Origin: Amaranthus tricolor
Taxonomy: Eukaryota; Streptophyta; Magnoliopsida; Caryophyllales; Amaranthaceae
NCBI RefSeq assembly: GCF_026212465.1
Contig: NC_080057.1
Span: 24,578,647-24,642,646 of the forward strand
Length of the DNA: 64,000 nt
Direction of reading: 5' to 3'
Position 1 is the first letter of the stretch, and the number at the start of each line of letters is the position of its first letter. Both the position numbers and the translations under genes were made by a program. This document shows positions 11,238-21,600 of the stretch, piece by piece. Under the pieces are notes generated by a model. The model was not told where the DNA came from. It did no database searches and saw nothing but the letters and a program-made list of their open reading frames with translations.

Positions 11238-13809
11238 TCAATAACTTTCAAAATGACATCCTTCTGAACCTGCATGTACATAAAAAGATCATTTTAAATT
11301 GCATATGTATAAAATAGGAGTACATTTCATGAAAAATTATATATTTCACTTTTATAAATTATAATGTACTTCCTCCGTTCCGTTTTAGTCGCTATACTTG
11401 CATGGGCACGGGTATTAAGAAAAGTGATTGACCTACACCGTAACTGATTGTTTACTTTATAGAGTATAGTATTTTATTATTGTTAATTGAAAAAGAAAAA
11501 AGAAATATAGATTGTTAGGTTACTTTATAGAGTATAATATAGTATTTTATTATAGAGTATAGAGTATAAAGTAGGATTAAAATAGGGTTGGTAGAACTTT
11601 AAATGATTGTTTTATTACTAAAAACGGAAAAGTAGCAAGTAATATGAAATTGCCAAAAATAGAAAATGTAGCAGTTATTATGGAACGGAGGAAGTATTAA
11701 TGGATAGAAAAACATTTTTATTAATTTTTTGAAAAATTATCAACGTATTTGTAATCTAAATCTATCTTTTATTTTTAGGACTTATTTTAAATTTCTAAAG
11801 TTGCGAAACTATTTATTTATGTTACAAAGTTGCAAAATATTAGCTTTAAGTTGCAAGGAAAAAAAATGATCTTTTATTTTTTTTTGGGAATTATGGGTAG
11901 ACCGAGGAGGAATGACTAGGAGATAAACGAAATCGAGATCTTATCCGAAGAAAGAGATATTTACTCCAATTACGACAAATCTAATTCTAAAAAATAATCT
12001 TTACAATTTTGATGTTACAAAAAATAACCTTTTAAAAGCTACCTGATTAAAGACTCCAAAAGGTAGCATTTTGCAAATATAAATGTAATTATGAGTTTAA
12101 ATAAAAACTACAAAATTATTTTTCACAACTTTGTAACTCTTGAAGTAATATTTTAAAAAATTCTTTCGTATTTTTTAATTTGCTACATATCAGTAGCAAT
12201 TTATTAATTCTATTTTTAAACAATACCAAATTCAAAGTTTGATTCAACATTTTAAGGATAATTTTTTTTTTTAAATTGATATAATTAATAGTGCTTTTCA
12301 GTTCGAGAATTAATAATGAAAAGCAAACTCACTTGGATCTAAGGTAACAAGAATGGCAGTCCCACCAAAGGAACAAGTACCACCAGCAACTTTGGTTCTT
12401 TGCCAATAACTATTGAATGCATAAGAAGCATGTGCCAAAAGTGTGTCGGGTTGAAAACATGACCCATTGGGTTGTATCGGGTCACAATCTGCACCCGACC
12501 CACATGCATAATTCATAGCCTCTTGGATAATTGGATCCGGAACTGTCGGTTTTGCTACGCACCAAACCCGACCGTGTCCACGACCACCACCGCCAAAAGT
12601 CGGTGGAGATCCCGTTGGTGGTGGGTACACCACTGGTGGTTCGAAAACGGGTGGGCTAGGTTCAAATCCAATAGGAGATGGTACGTATTTTGGCGGACTT
12701 GGAATAATGCTACCACTTGGTGGGCTTGGTTCATAATAATAAGGTGGTGGGTTGGGAACAAAGTTTGGAGGGCCTGGGAAAATTATTGGTGAGCTAGGAG
12801 AAACTATTGGTATTGTTGGTGTGGGTCCAATTGGGGTTGGAATAGTGGTCGAAGGCGATTGTGGGTTAGGTGGTGGGTATACGCAATAGGGCGGGTTAGT
12901 ATTGGGGCCGGCTAAAGGAACGGGAGGTAAAGAATCATAAGGCGGTAAGGTAAAAGGAGAGCCTATAGAAGTATCTTTGACGGATACATCCACAAGCATA
13001 TTTAAACTCTTGGCCATTTCCAAAATTTTCAAGTGTTTCATGTTTTGATTTGTAGTTATAGGTCGGGACGTCTTTTTGGATAGCACCGTCAATTTTCTCG
13101 CCTCTGTAAATATACCAAATGTGCTTTTTGAATCAAAAAGTGATAATCATATAGTCTGGTAATTTTTTAAAAAGTCAAGCATCCCATTGGTGATATAAAT
13201 TATTCAAAAAAAAAGCATTTGATGACATTTGATTCAAAAAACTAAATTCGATTCTAAATCAATTAATCAATGATAATGTTAAAATATAGTACAATTACCA
13301 AGGCTTCAGCCAAAAAATACTTATGTAAGGAGGTGTAATAGAGTATATAACAAATCCTAATATTACAAAAATCAGCTAAAGCATTTAATTGAGTTGGTTT
13401 TTTGATATGATATCGAAAGCCTCAAATATGTTATATACTTAAACAAATAACTTATAATTATACCAAATTCATAATTTTTCCCTCCATAATAAAATAAACC
13501 CCGTTATAAGTAGGGAAAAAAATCAAATAAGATGCTTTTTTTTTTTTTTTTTTTTTGTCATGGATGGGATACAAATAATAAAACAATCAAATAGTGATTT
13601 TTTTTTTTTTGTCATGGGTGGGATACAAATAGTTTTTTAACTATATGATGGTAGGAAAAACCATTAAAAAGAAATATAATGTTCTTTTACAAAAAATAAA
13701 ACTTACCACAATGTGCGAACAGAAGGGCGACAATAAAAAAGAAATAAAGAAGTTTGAATTTGAAGGTGGAAATATAAATATCAGGGAAGTAATGTGTTAT
13801 AGCTTCCAT
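11238..13809 (-). CDS. Secreted proline-rich X8 (CBM43) domain protein
   Basis: Three minus-strand exons (13707-13809, 12333-13103, 11238-11269) join in phase to 301 aa. The start is the ATG at 13809. Residues about 17-34 are hydrophobic (LLYFFFIVALLFAHC), consistent with a secretory signal that follows a charged start. Residues about 39-80 are not recognised. Residues about 83-205 are proline-rich (PSPP, PPPP and YPPP blocks). An X8 domain begins at Trp215 (WCVAKPTVPDPIIQEAMNYAC) and runs to the end, with the expected cysteines (GADCDPI, GSCFQP, GGTCSFGG, and SEGCHFESY in the last exon). X8/CBM43 domains bind beta-1,3-glucan (callose) in walls and plasmodesmata. No GH17 catalytic domain is present, and no hydrophobic GPI-type tail follows. 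Callose binding is inferred from the family. Confidence 0.9.
11369..11694. mobile_element. Stowaway-like MITE in the last intron of the X8 gene
   Basis: The left end CTTCCTCCGTTCCG is matched by the inverted right end CGGAACGGAGGAAG. TA dinucleotides flank it (11367-11368 and 11695-11696), as expected for Tc1/mariner-derived Stowaway elements. It is 326 bp long, with no coding capacity. Confidence 0.85.
13536..13633. repeat. Poly-T tracts with a duplicated segment in the first X8 intron
   Basis: A long T run followed by GTCATGGATGGGATACAAAT (about 13536-13576) is repeated by a second T run followed by GTCATGGGTGGGATACAAAT (about 13599-13631). This is a short direct duplication around homopolymers. 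Confidence 0.7.
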
Positions 13810-14023
13810 ATCTCCAAAATTAATGGAAGAACAGTTGCACTGCAATTTGGTCAGTCTCACTCATATGTGAAGTGAAGTGAAGTTGTTGATTCAAGAGATA
13901 GATTTTTATACAAGTACAGGTGAAGGGAAGGATTATTCCTTAGCCAAACTATTGAAGTTGTGCACATGAAGAAAACTTCTATTTTAATATGTATTTTTCA
14001 TTCTTTTAGGTATAAAAATAATA

Positions 14024-14302
14024 CTCCCTCGATCTCTCTTTCAGAATGCACCAATTGTATTTTTAGTAAAACTTAGTTAAAAAAGAATTTGGGAATGAAT
14101 GATAGAAACGCGTGATTAAGATAGAGAGAAAATAAAAATTATGGATGAGATTAAAAGAAAAGAAGTGGGATCATCGTCAAAAAAGAACAGTGTAAAGACG
14201 GTGAGACAAACTAAAGTAAAAAGCGGTGCAAAAGAAAATAGTGCAAAATCAGTAACACAGACTAAAATGAAAAGTGGTGCAAATCGAGAAGTATAGAGGG
14301 AG
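14024..14302. mobile_element. Degenerate Stowaway-like MITE upstream of the X8 gene
   Basis: The left end CTCCCTCGATCTCTC follows TA. The right end, read in reverse complement, starts CTCCCTCTATACTTCTCG. Inside both ends, TGCACCA followed by a TTTTAGT stretch is conserved. The right half also repeats the GCACC...TTTAGT motif internally. It is about 279 bp, and the right TA is altered to TG. Confidence 0.6.
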
Positions 14303-14974
14303 TGTTTGCATTGGCAATTGGCATATATGCTTAGCTTCACAATTGCAAAGATTAGAAAAAAGTTGACACTTTACATTTGCTTGCTTTCTACTCAACATTG
14401 AGAAGCTCCCTTACACAACCATGTAGAAATACTATTAAATACTTCAATATTTGCATTCCGGAATGATCTTACTTGTCCAATTTCATCAACAAGATGGCAT
14501 TAGTTGGCATTGTAACATACATATGACACACTCATATCTTTTTCAAAGAAAAATCTTTTGAAGGTTGTAAAAGCCAATAATCAAATGCAATTTGATTACA
14601 CTATGTATAAAGCTTTAATTTCTCTTATGTAGGGCCCATCCTTTTGGGTTTTACGGGTATGGTATGTCCGCTACCTTCCTTTCTCTGGACCGCGACCTAT
14701 GCGGTATGCGGGATACTGAGTTGATAACTATGACTGTGTCGTCATCATCGTCCATCCTTGGTCAAGGATAGATAGGAGGTGATCAATTGATATTGGTAGC
14801 ATCTAAATGTTCGGTAAATATAATATCTCCAATGGGAGTATGGAAAAACAAGTAAAATTGCACAGAAAGTAAGAATTACAAATAGTTTAGGGGGATTTCA
14901 TATAACACAAGCAAGTTATCATACACAGAGCTGAACAAGTATCAGCACAATGTACCAACCAAATTAGGAGCAGC

Positions 14975-17097
14975 TCAAAATGTAGAACCATTGAATCCGA
15001 AGAAAGAGCGCTGCAACAAAATGATATTACCAAATGTCAGCAAGTAGCAATCAACAACCAAGGACAAAGAGTAGTAAATCAGAGTACAGATATGCATATT
15101 ACGGAAAAAGTACATATATAAATTACAGGAAATGTAGAAAATTTCATAGAATTTGGAAGCGAAATTTCTTGATTGAATCCCAATTAAGAAAATGTTCCTA
15201 TGACAATCTTCCAATTCAGATGGAACCTTCCATTAATTTTAGTAAGAATAAGTAGCATGGCATCGTATCATATCAGCTAAATGGTAAAAGGTTATCAAAT
15301 CTACCAAACCGATATTATATGCATTGTAAAGGTTCAAAGATATGGAAACTCAGGCAGGTTCTAGCCTTCTAGAGATATCTCATAGTTTCAGCCATTGGCA
15401 CTAAGACAATCACATCACTTCACATCATCACCGCAATCACAAATTCTGGTTTACTCAAAAAGATGAGCAAATCACATTTTTCATAGATCACTTACTTTTA
15501 GAGTCTTCCATAAGATATCCGGACTCGGGCGTGCCTATGTCATGACCCGAGTCATTTAATTAAAAACATAATTAATATTTAGTAGTGTAACATTTGGTAG
15601 TCTATAGAGCCAAAAACCAAATCATCAATGTTTGATGATACATTTGAGCATTTGGCAGGGCAAGTTGTCTTGCACTGATGAAGACAATGTTGGGTAAGCA
15701 AGGGAACTCATTTCCAAGAGTATGAAGCAAGAAAAGAAGAGAAACCCGTTTCAACCGGGACGGGCTTGATCGAGAAGCCATGGCTTGCTCAATCGAGCAA
15801 ATTGAAGAACAAGATGTGGAGGCCTGCTTCATAAAGCAAGTGATGTGGTCGATTGACCGGTTTGTGTTAGAACGTTGGTTTTGCTACATGTCTTGTCTTA
15901 TCTTGCCTTTTGTTTTCATTTGCAGCTTCTCATTGGCTTCAGCCTCCTTATCACACGGGTATGAATAATCGTCTTCTGTCTCTCCCCAAGCCTTGACCAT
16001 AGATTATATGAGCGAGATAAATTAGTTATTAAGATGACGATGTGTAATTGCTTTTGGGCTTACCTATGTATGATCTCTTTGACCCTTGGTCTTATTAAAA
16101 ACGAGTTTCCAAGGTCAGAAGAAGGAATGAGGATGATAGCAAACACTTTGTTTTTGGGTTGTTGAATCCTTAAGAGAAAGAATGCTAGTACATTATAAAA
16201 CTCATTGTGAGTGCAAATTGTATCCAAACACTATTTGAGGGTGAGAAATTCTTAATATAATTGTTGAATTATTATTAAGTAATGCCAATCATTGGATTTA
16301 TGGAGGGGTACCTTAAGATACCATTAAATACTTGTGTTATTACTTACTTTGCATTGTTTATGCTTTGTGTGTTGTGCTTTGTTCCTTCTTCCTCATCCAT
16401 TTCTTTCTCTAACTTGTGTGCCCATATTCACAGCATACTCAAGTTGATTCAAGCGTTCTGGCTAATCAATACTTACTATTCTAAATTCGGCAATCGCCAA
16501 GTATCCTCTACTAGTTTCAAACATGATTAATTCTCAAGCAAATGACAAACACCATACAATTAGAAAACGCATTGCATAGTAGTAATCCCTAATTGAAAAA
16601 AAAAGATTATATAAAGCTACATGTACATCATAAAATTTGAAACTCAACTGCATAGTAGTAAAACCTAATTTTTTTTATAAGGGTTGAATAAACTTACCGG
16701 AGCATCATAAAATTTGATGTAGAATCTGGAACTGTCAATAGAAAGCTTAGTTTGAATAATTTCGGCAATAAGCGAACTCAATTTGCCATTAACGCTAGGA
16801 TTAAGACCTCCAATGGAGATTAATTCAGCATAAGCAGCAGCTTCTTCCGTCCCCGCAAAGGCAATAGGAACTCCTCCATTAATCAACACCATCACATACT
16901 GTAATTAAAGGGATTAATTGGTGAAATTAGTGTTATTATGGAGGAAATATTGTTGAAAAGAGATGAAAAAGGAAGAAGAAAAGTACAGATTCGGGTTTGC
17001 CAATTGTTTTAGCAACAGCTTTGGTAGCATCCTTGAGAATATCTGAAGCAACAATGGCGTCGACTGGGACATTGGTATACAAATTTAAGGTGGGCAT
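14975..17097 (-). CDS. MDL: MIF/D-dopachrome tautomerase-like protein
   Basis: Three minus-strand exons (16987-17097, 16698-16898, 14975-15010) join in phase to 115 aa, the family's usual length. It begins MPTLNLYTNVPVD, so Pro2, the catalytic proline of MIF tautomerases, would be exposed after Met removal. Conserved blocks follow: IGKPESYVMVLINGGVPIAFAGTEEAAAYAELISIGGL, SSRFYIKFYDA, and in the last exon FFGFNGSTF. Plant homologues (MIF/D-DT-like, MDL) are cytosolic or peroxisomal. This one ends in STF, which is not a clear peroxisomal signal, so cytosol is more likely. The second intron is large (15011-16697). A short duplication of the exon 2 end lies just downstream of exon 2. Confidence 0.93.
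16574..16717. repeat. Tandem duplication covering the exon 2 splice-donor region of the MIF-like gene
   Basis: Copy A (16574-16640) and copy B (16650-16717) each begin GCATAGTAGTAA and end CATCATAAAATTTGA, with diverged sequence between. Copy B contains the last bases of exon 2 and its functional donor (GTAAGTTT on the minus strand). In copy A the equivalent donor sequence has decayed. Confidence 0.7.
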
Positions 17098-18665
17098 GTT
17101 CTTCGTTGATTATCAATTATCAATATCAAATCAATAAACCCCAAATTGATACAACCCAAGTGCAAAGATATAGTAGAGAACTAGTGATTAGAGTTAGAGA
17201 TGGATAAGGTGTTTTGGCAATATTCATGGTCCCAATCCCCAATATCGGGGTAGATCGGTCCAACGGGTTAAGAATTGATCGTATTTAAAGGGACATTAGT
17301 GGAGCGAGTTATTAATGAGGTGTGTTATTAACGAGTCTCATTTGAGAGGATCGACAAATTAATTTTACGAGGTTATAAGAGATTAGAGTGGAAATGGATT
17401 TTAAATAAAATTTAAATAAAATTATATTAGTAATATGACATATGGCATTTTAATTAAAAGAAATAGAGTAATCGATTACTCTAAGTAGCCATTATATTAC
17501 ATGAAAGCTCTTTCTTTGAAAAATGGACAAAAGATTAGATCTTTAAAGAATAACCGAAATGTTGCTCCTTTATCTATATACTGCTAATAAGTTGGCTTTT
17601 TAAAAGCAATGGTTCCCTAATTTTTTACACTAAACTCACTTGATAAAAGAAATAAAAATGAGAACTAACTAAGTATTGGTATTTAAAATTAAATTAAACT
17701 GTAAAAAGTGCAAAAGGACATAATATTTTGATCATGTATTATTAATTTTATTTTGAATAAAAGTCTAAATTAGTACTTAATATCTATACAATACACAATA
17801 TTGAGTCATTTTAACAAAAAGAATTTATTGATTTTTTGTTGTAAACATAATGACATCTTCATATCAATTTGAAATGAATAAGTTTTCATAAAAAGTGATA
17901 CACAATCATTTTAGAGTGAATACTTAAACCATCTTCAGTAAAATTTCAGTATATACCGCTCATAAAAATTATGATCGGATTTTTAGGAAGAATAGAAGAC
18001 GACAAACCATATTCTTATCAAAGGAGATAAGAAGATTACAACCTATAAAGAACACAAAATACTTGAACAATAGGAAATGAAGACATAACCTTGATGTTTT
18101 TGTTGCATATTTCCCTTAGATTGTTATATACTTCATATATTCCTAGTGTCTCCAACCCAACTCCGACTCCGACCCTACTCATCTACCTCTAACATTCCAA
18201 TATTATGACCTATGAGATGCTCAACCAACCCGACCACATGGACTTCCTATACTATGACAACTGCCTAGCTCATCATGGTTAGGTATAGGTCTTCATCGGG
18301 ATCTTTTCGTTGCAATTCAAGCCCGCTATTTTATGAGAGAAAATGGTAAGTCCATGTTTCGAGTACAAAGATCCCAAGGATGTACATACATATGAATTCA
18401 AAATCAGATACACTTCAGAAGCAATAAATCAAAACTTTTCAACAATTATTCTCATTATTCAATTTCAGCCGACCATAAGTAGTTTCGTTTGGTCATGGCT
18501 TCTCCAGCAAAATGCACTGGTCTGAGCGCACAACACTACTGTATGTTCAGTCCAAGTAACAAACGGAGATTATCCTAAAAAATAAATAAATAAAACGCAA
18601 ATGTCATGTACTCGTGCCTGTTCCTCTGAGAAATCATTCGGTTCAATTCAAGATGAAAATGCACC
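17098..18665. other. Intergenic DNA between the MIF-like gene and SEC23
   Basis: I see no gene. The first ~120 bases should carry the minus-strand leader and promoter of the MIF-like gene. The side nearest 18665 should contain the SEC23 3' untranslated region. Confidence 0.4.
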
Positions 18666-21600
18666 TTAGCTAGGCTCGGGAGGCACAAGTTTCAGACTGC
18701 GCATCCACTCACAGAAGCTGGGATCGTCAAAGTGAATGAAGCTGCTTTTCAACTTAGCTCTCTGCTCAGGTGTCAATGTCCGTAGCTGCGGAAATCTTGC
18801 TTCCTGCAATCAATATTCAAATTATGCAAATTTCATTAATCAAATTTTAGACTTTATTTTAGAAGATATAATCTCGTCCGGGATTAAGCATTTGGCATTG
18901 TTGTTTAAAAAGCTACAATATTTTCTTTCTTTCATGTACTAACAAATAAGTACATAGAAGGCATAAAAATGATCTTTGTTGGCAATGAATTCCTAAAAAT
19001 GATTTGATTTGCTTGATGTAGCCAATCCCATTTACCCGATAACGATTTGGCATTGTTCTTGTTGTGTTTTTCAACCAAAGATCAAGAGCTCAAATTCGAC
19101 ACGACACACTTTTCACTTGCTCTAACAGCCTCTGAAAAAAGGTCAAACTATGTACAATTACCTAACACACCACACCATCCTACCAACATTGTGAGTCAAA
19201 CTGGTGCGTGTCACAGCCTTACTTTGGAATGACTTCATTTGGGTCATCGGGTCAATTTTGGGTCAGGTACTTCGGGTTAAAATCGAGTCTTGTATCCACA
19301 TTGATTTTTATATAATTTTAAATTCGTTTTGAAGTCGGGTCAAGTCGGTTTTGGATACCATGTAGGTTAAATATCGGGTCATCGGGTCTGTTTGAATAGC
19401 TCTAGGAATGACAAAGGCACTACAAGGTGCAGAAAGTATCCTGCCCAAGGCCGACTGACTAAGGCATGAAGCAATGAACATCAAACACAGATAATAACCT
19501 TTTGGCAAAGGCCTAACAAATAATTTTGAATCCATTCAGTACAAAAATATAATTTAATTACACTTTGGTGGCTCTTAGCAAAAAGTCCGGACAAAAGGGT
19601 GCGGGAAGAATGAGTAGAATGAAAAGGGAGGTCCTGACCTGTTCATAAGCTGGATCCTTGTGAGCGGGTATTAGACGAGAAACAAAATAACGTGCTTGAG
19701 ACGTCCCTTCCTGCAAGTGAATAAAAACTTCAGCATTCAACCATTTCGAACAGAGTAGGAACCAAAGGAAGTTGATATATTAGAGGATAACCGTAGAGAA
19801 GACAGCAGCAAAATGAAAAAGTCTAACCTTGAATGCAAGGATACGAGGCGCTGGAAACCTTGATTCACTAAGCTCTTCTGCCAGTGTTCTGCAAGCAGCT
19901 AAAGCTGCTGCACAATTCACCTCTTGAGCAGCAAGTTCTGCACCCTGGAAAAATTTTCACAAAAATTAAAGATTTAAGAAGAAAGAACCAGTGTCACGTG
20001 ATTCGCTAATCGCGAATCGAAATAAGCGAATTATGGTCGGTTCTAGGCTATTTTTTGACCATTTTGAGCGAATCACAAATTTAAAAGGTGAACTAACTAG
20101 CAAAATATGTTTCACTAAAAAGGACAATAGAATTAATTGTTACTAAACATTCTCAATTATCTTCCTATCATACTACACAAACTCGGATAAATATTCCTAA
20201 CAATAAAATTCATTGGTTATAGCTACCTACTCTCATCATTTTACCCATTTTCTTCATGCATTCACTAAACAAACAATTATGGCAAATATTAACTAGTATA
20301 AAATATTAAAGGGATATTCTATATGTAACAACATACTTTTATAAAACGTCATGTTAGCAAATCTTTAAAAGATTCCAAAAAATAGCATTGTAATGTTGTA
20401 CTTAAAGCTCCAGTAACATTAATGGGTTTCAATTGGCCGTTAAGTTGTGAAATATCTTATTTGCCCTTGTCTTCTCTCCTTAAAACTACAGTAGATTTTA
20501 TAGTTAAGATTTGCTATCACTGGCGTTTCATAAAAGTATATTGCTACCATATAGAATATTCCTAAGATATTTCACAACTTAACGTCCAATCAAACGTTTT
20601 TAGCCCATTAATGTTAATGTAGTTTGTAGCTTTAAGTACAACATTACAATGCTATTCTGAGAATGTTTTTAAAGATTTGCTACCACGGGTGTTTCATAAA
20701 AGTATGTTGCTACCATATAGAATATCCCAATATTAAAAGAACAAAGTCGAACAGGTTGCTGACAATTAACTCCTAGCATACAGCACACATACATCATAGT
20801 AGAAGTAATACAGTTACGCTGATGAAGTTTCACGAGATTTTATCATACAGCATGATATGAAGCAACGTTTTACGTGAAGCAGTAAAGGAAGCAAAAAACT
20901 TACCAACCAGATGAAGATATCAGTCCCATGATCTAGGACAACAGCAGTATCAGACTGCATCGCCAGATCATAAGCTGGCAGCTCCTCAAAAGTGCCCCCT
21001 TCACGGTGCATTAAACATCGAGGAGCCACCATTCGCAAAGAAAGATCAAAGGATGCATCTAGAAACAAGTTTCTCAATACAGATCTCTCATCTTCATGAC
21101 CAACAATGCTTCCGAGCAACGGACCTCTTCTAAGATGGAACAAGTGCTCCGGCAAGGAAGAAAGCTCTTTCGGGAACTTGTAAAGTTTTGATTTAGGGAC
21201 TTGTGAACCAAACTTCAAAGCTATATCTTTCACTCTTTCATCAATCGTCAAACGCATCTGCACTGCTTCAGAAGCAGATTTCGCCCGCAGAAGAGTTCTC
21301 TTGGCAATAAGTACCGCAGCCACATCGTCTTGAACATTGTCAAGATAGGTTGACACACTATCGACAGTTGGCAGCCTTACCGTGATGACTCTAGTGATAT
21401 CAGCTATATAAGCATTCGAATATTGCACGGCGAATTGGAAAAATACATGTTCAGATTTGATATCTCGTTTGGTTTCCATGAAAACCGAAAAACTTTGTGT
21501 TTCTTCCACACTTAGCATCCTAATTGAGGCAGAGGCATCATTCTTAAAATTTTCATGTGAATCCGAGTGGGCTTCCTTGCCAGGGCCAACAACTTGAGTA

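Noticed and set aside
12472..12792. Tryptophan-rich plus-strand open frame of 106 codons
   Set aside because: It is the antisense shadow of the proline-rich (CCN codon) part of the X8 gene. CCA read in reverse gives TGG, which explains the Trp runs.
15587..16573. Possible solo LTR (TGTAAC...TTGCA) with TAGTAG on both sides in the MIF-like intron
   Set aside because: The right-hand TAGTAG lies within the local tandem duplication, which explains it otherwise. No LTR-internal features or matching second LTR are visible, and the six-base match is weak evidence.
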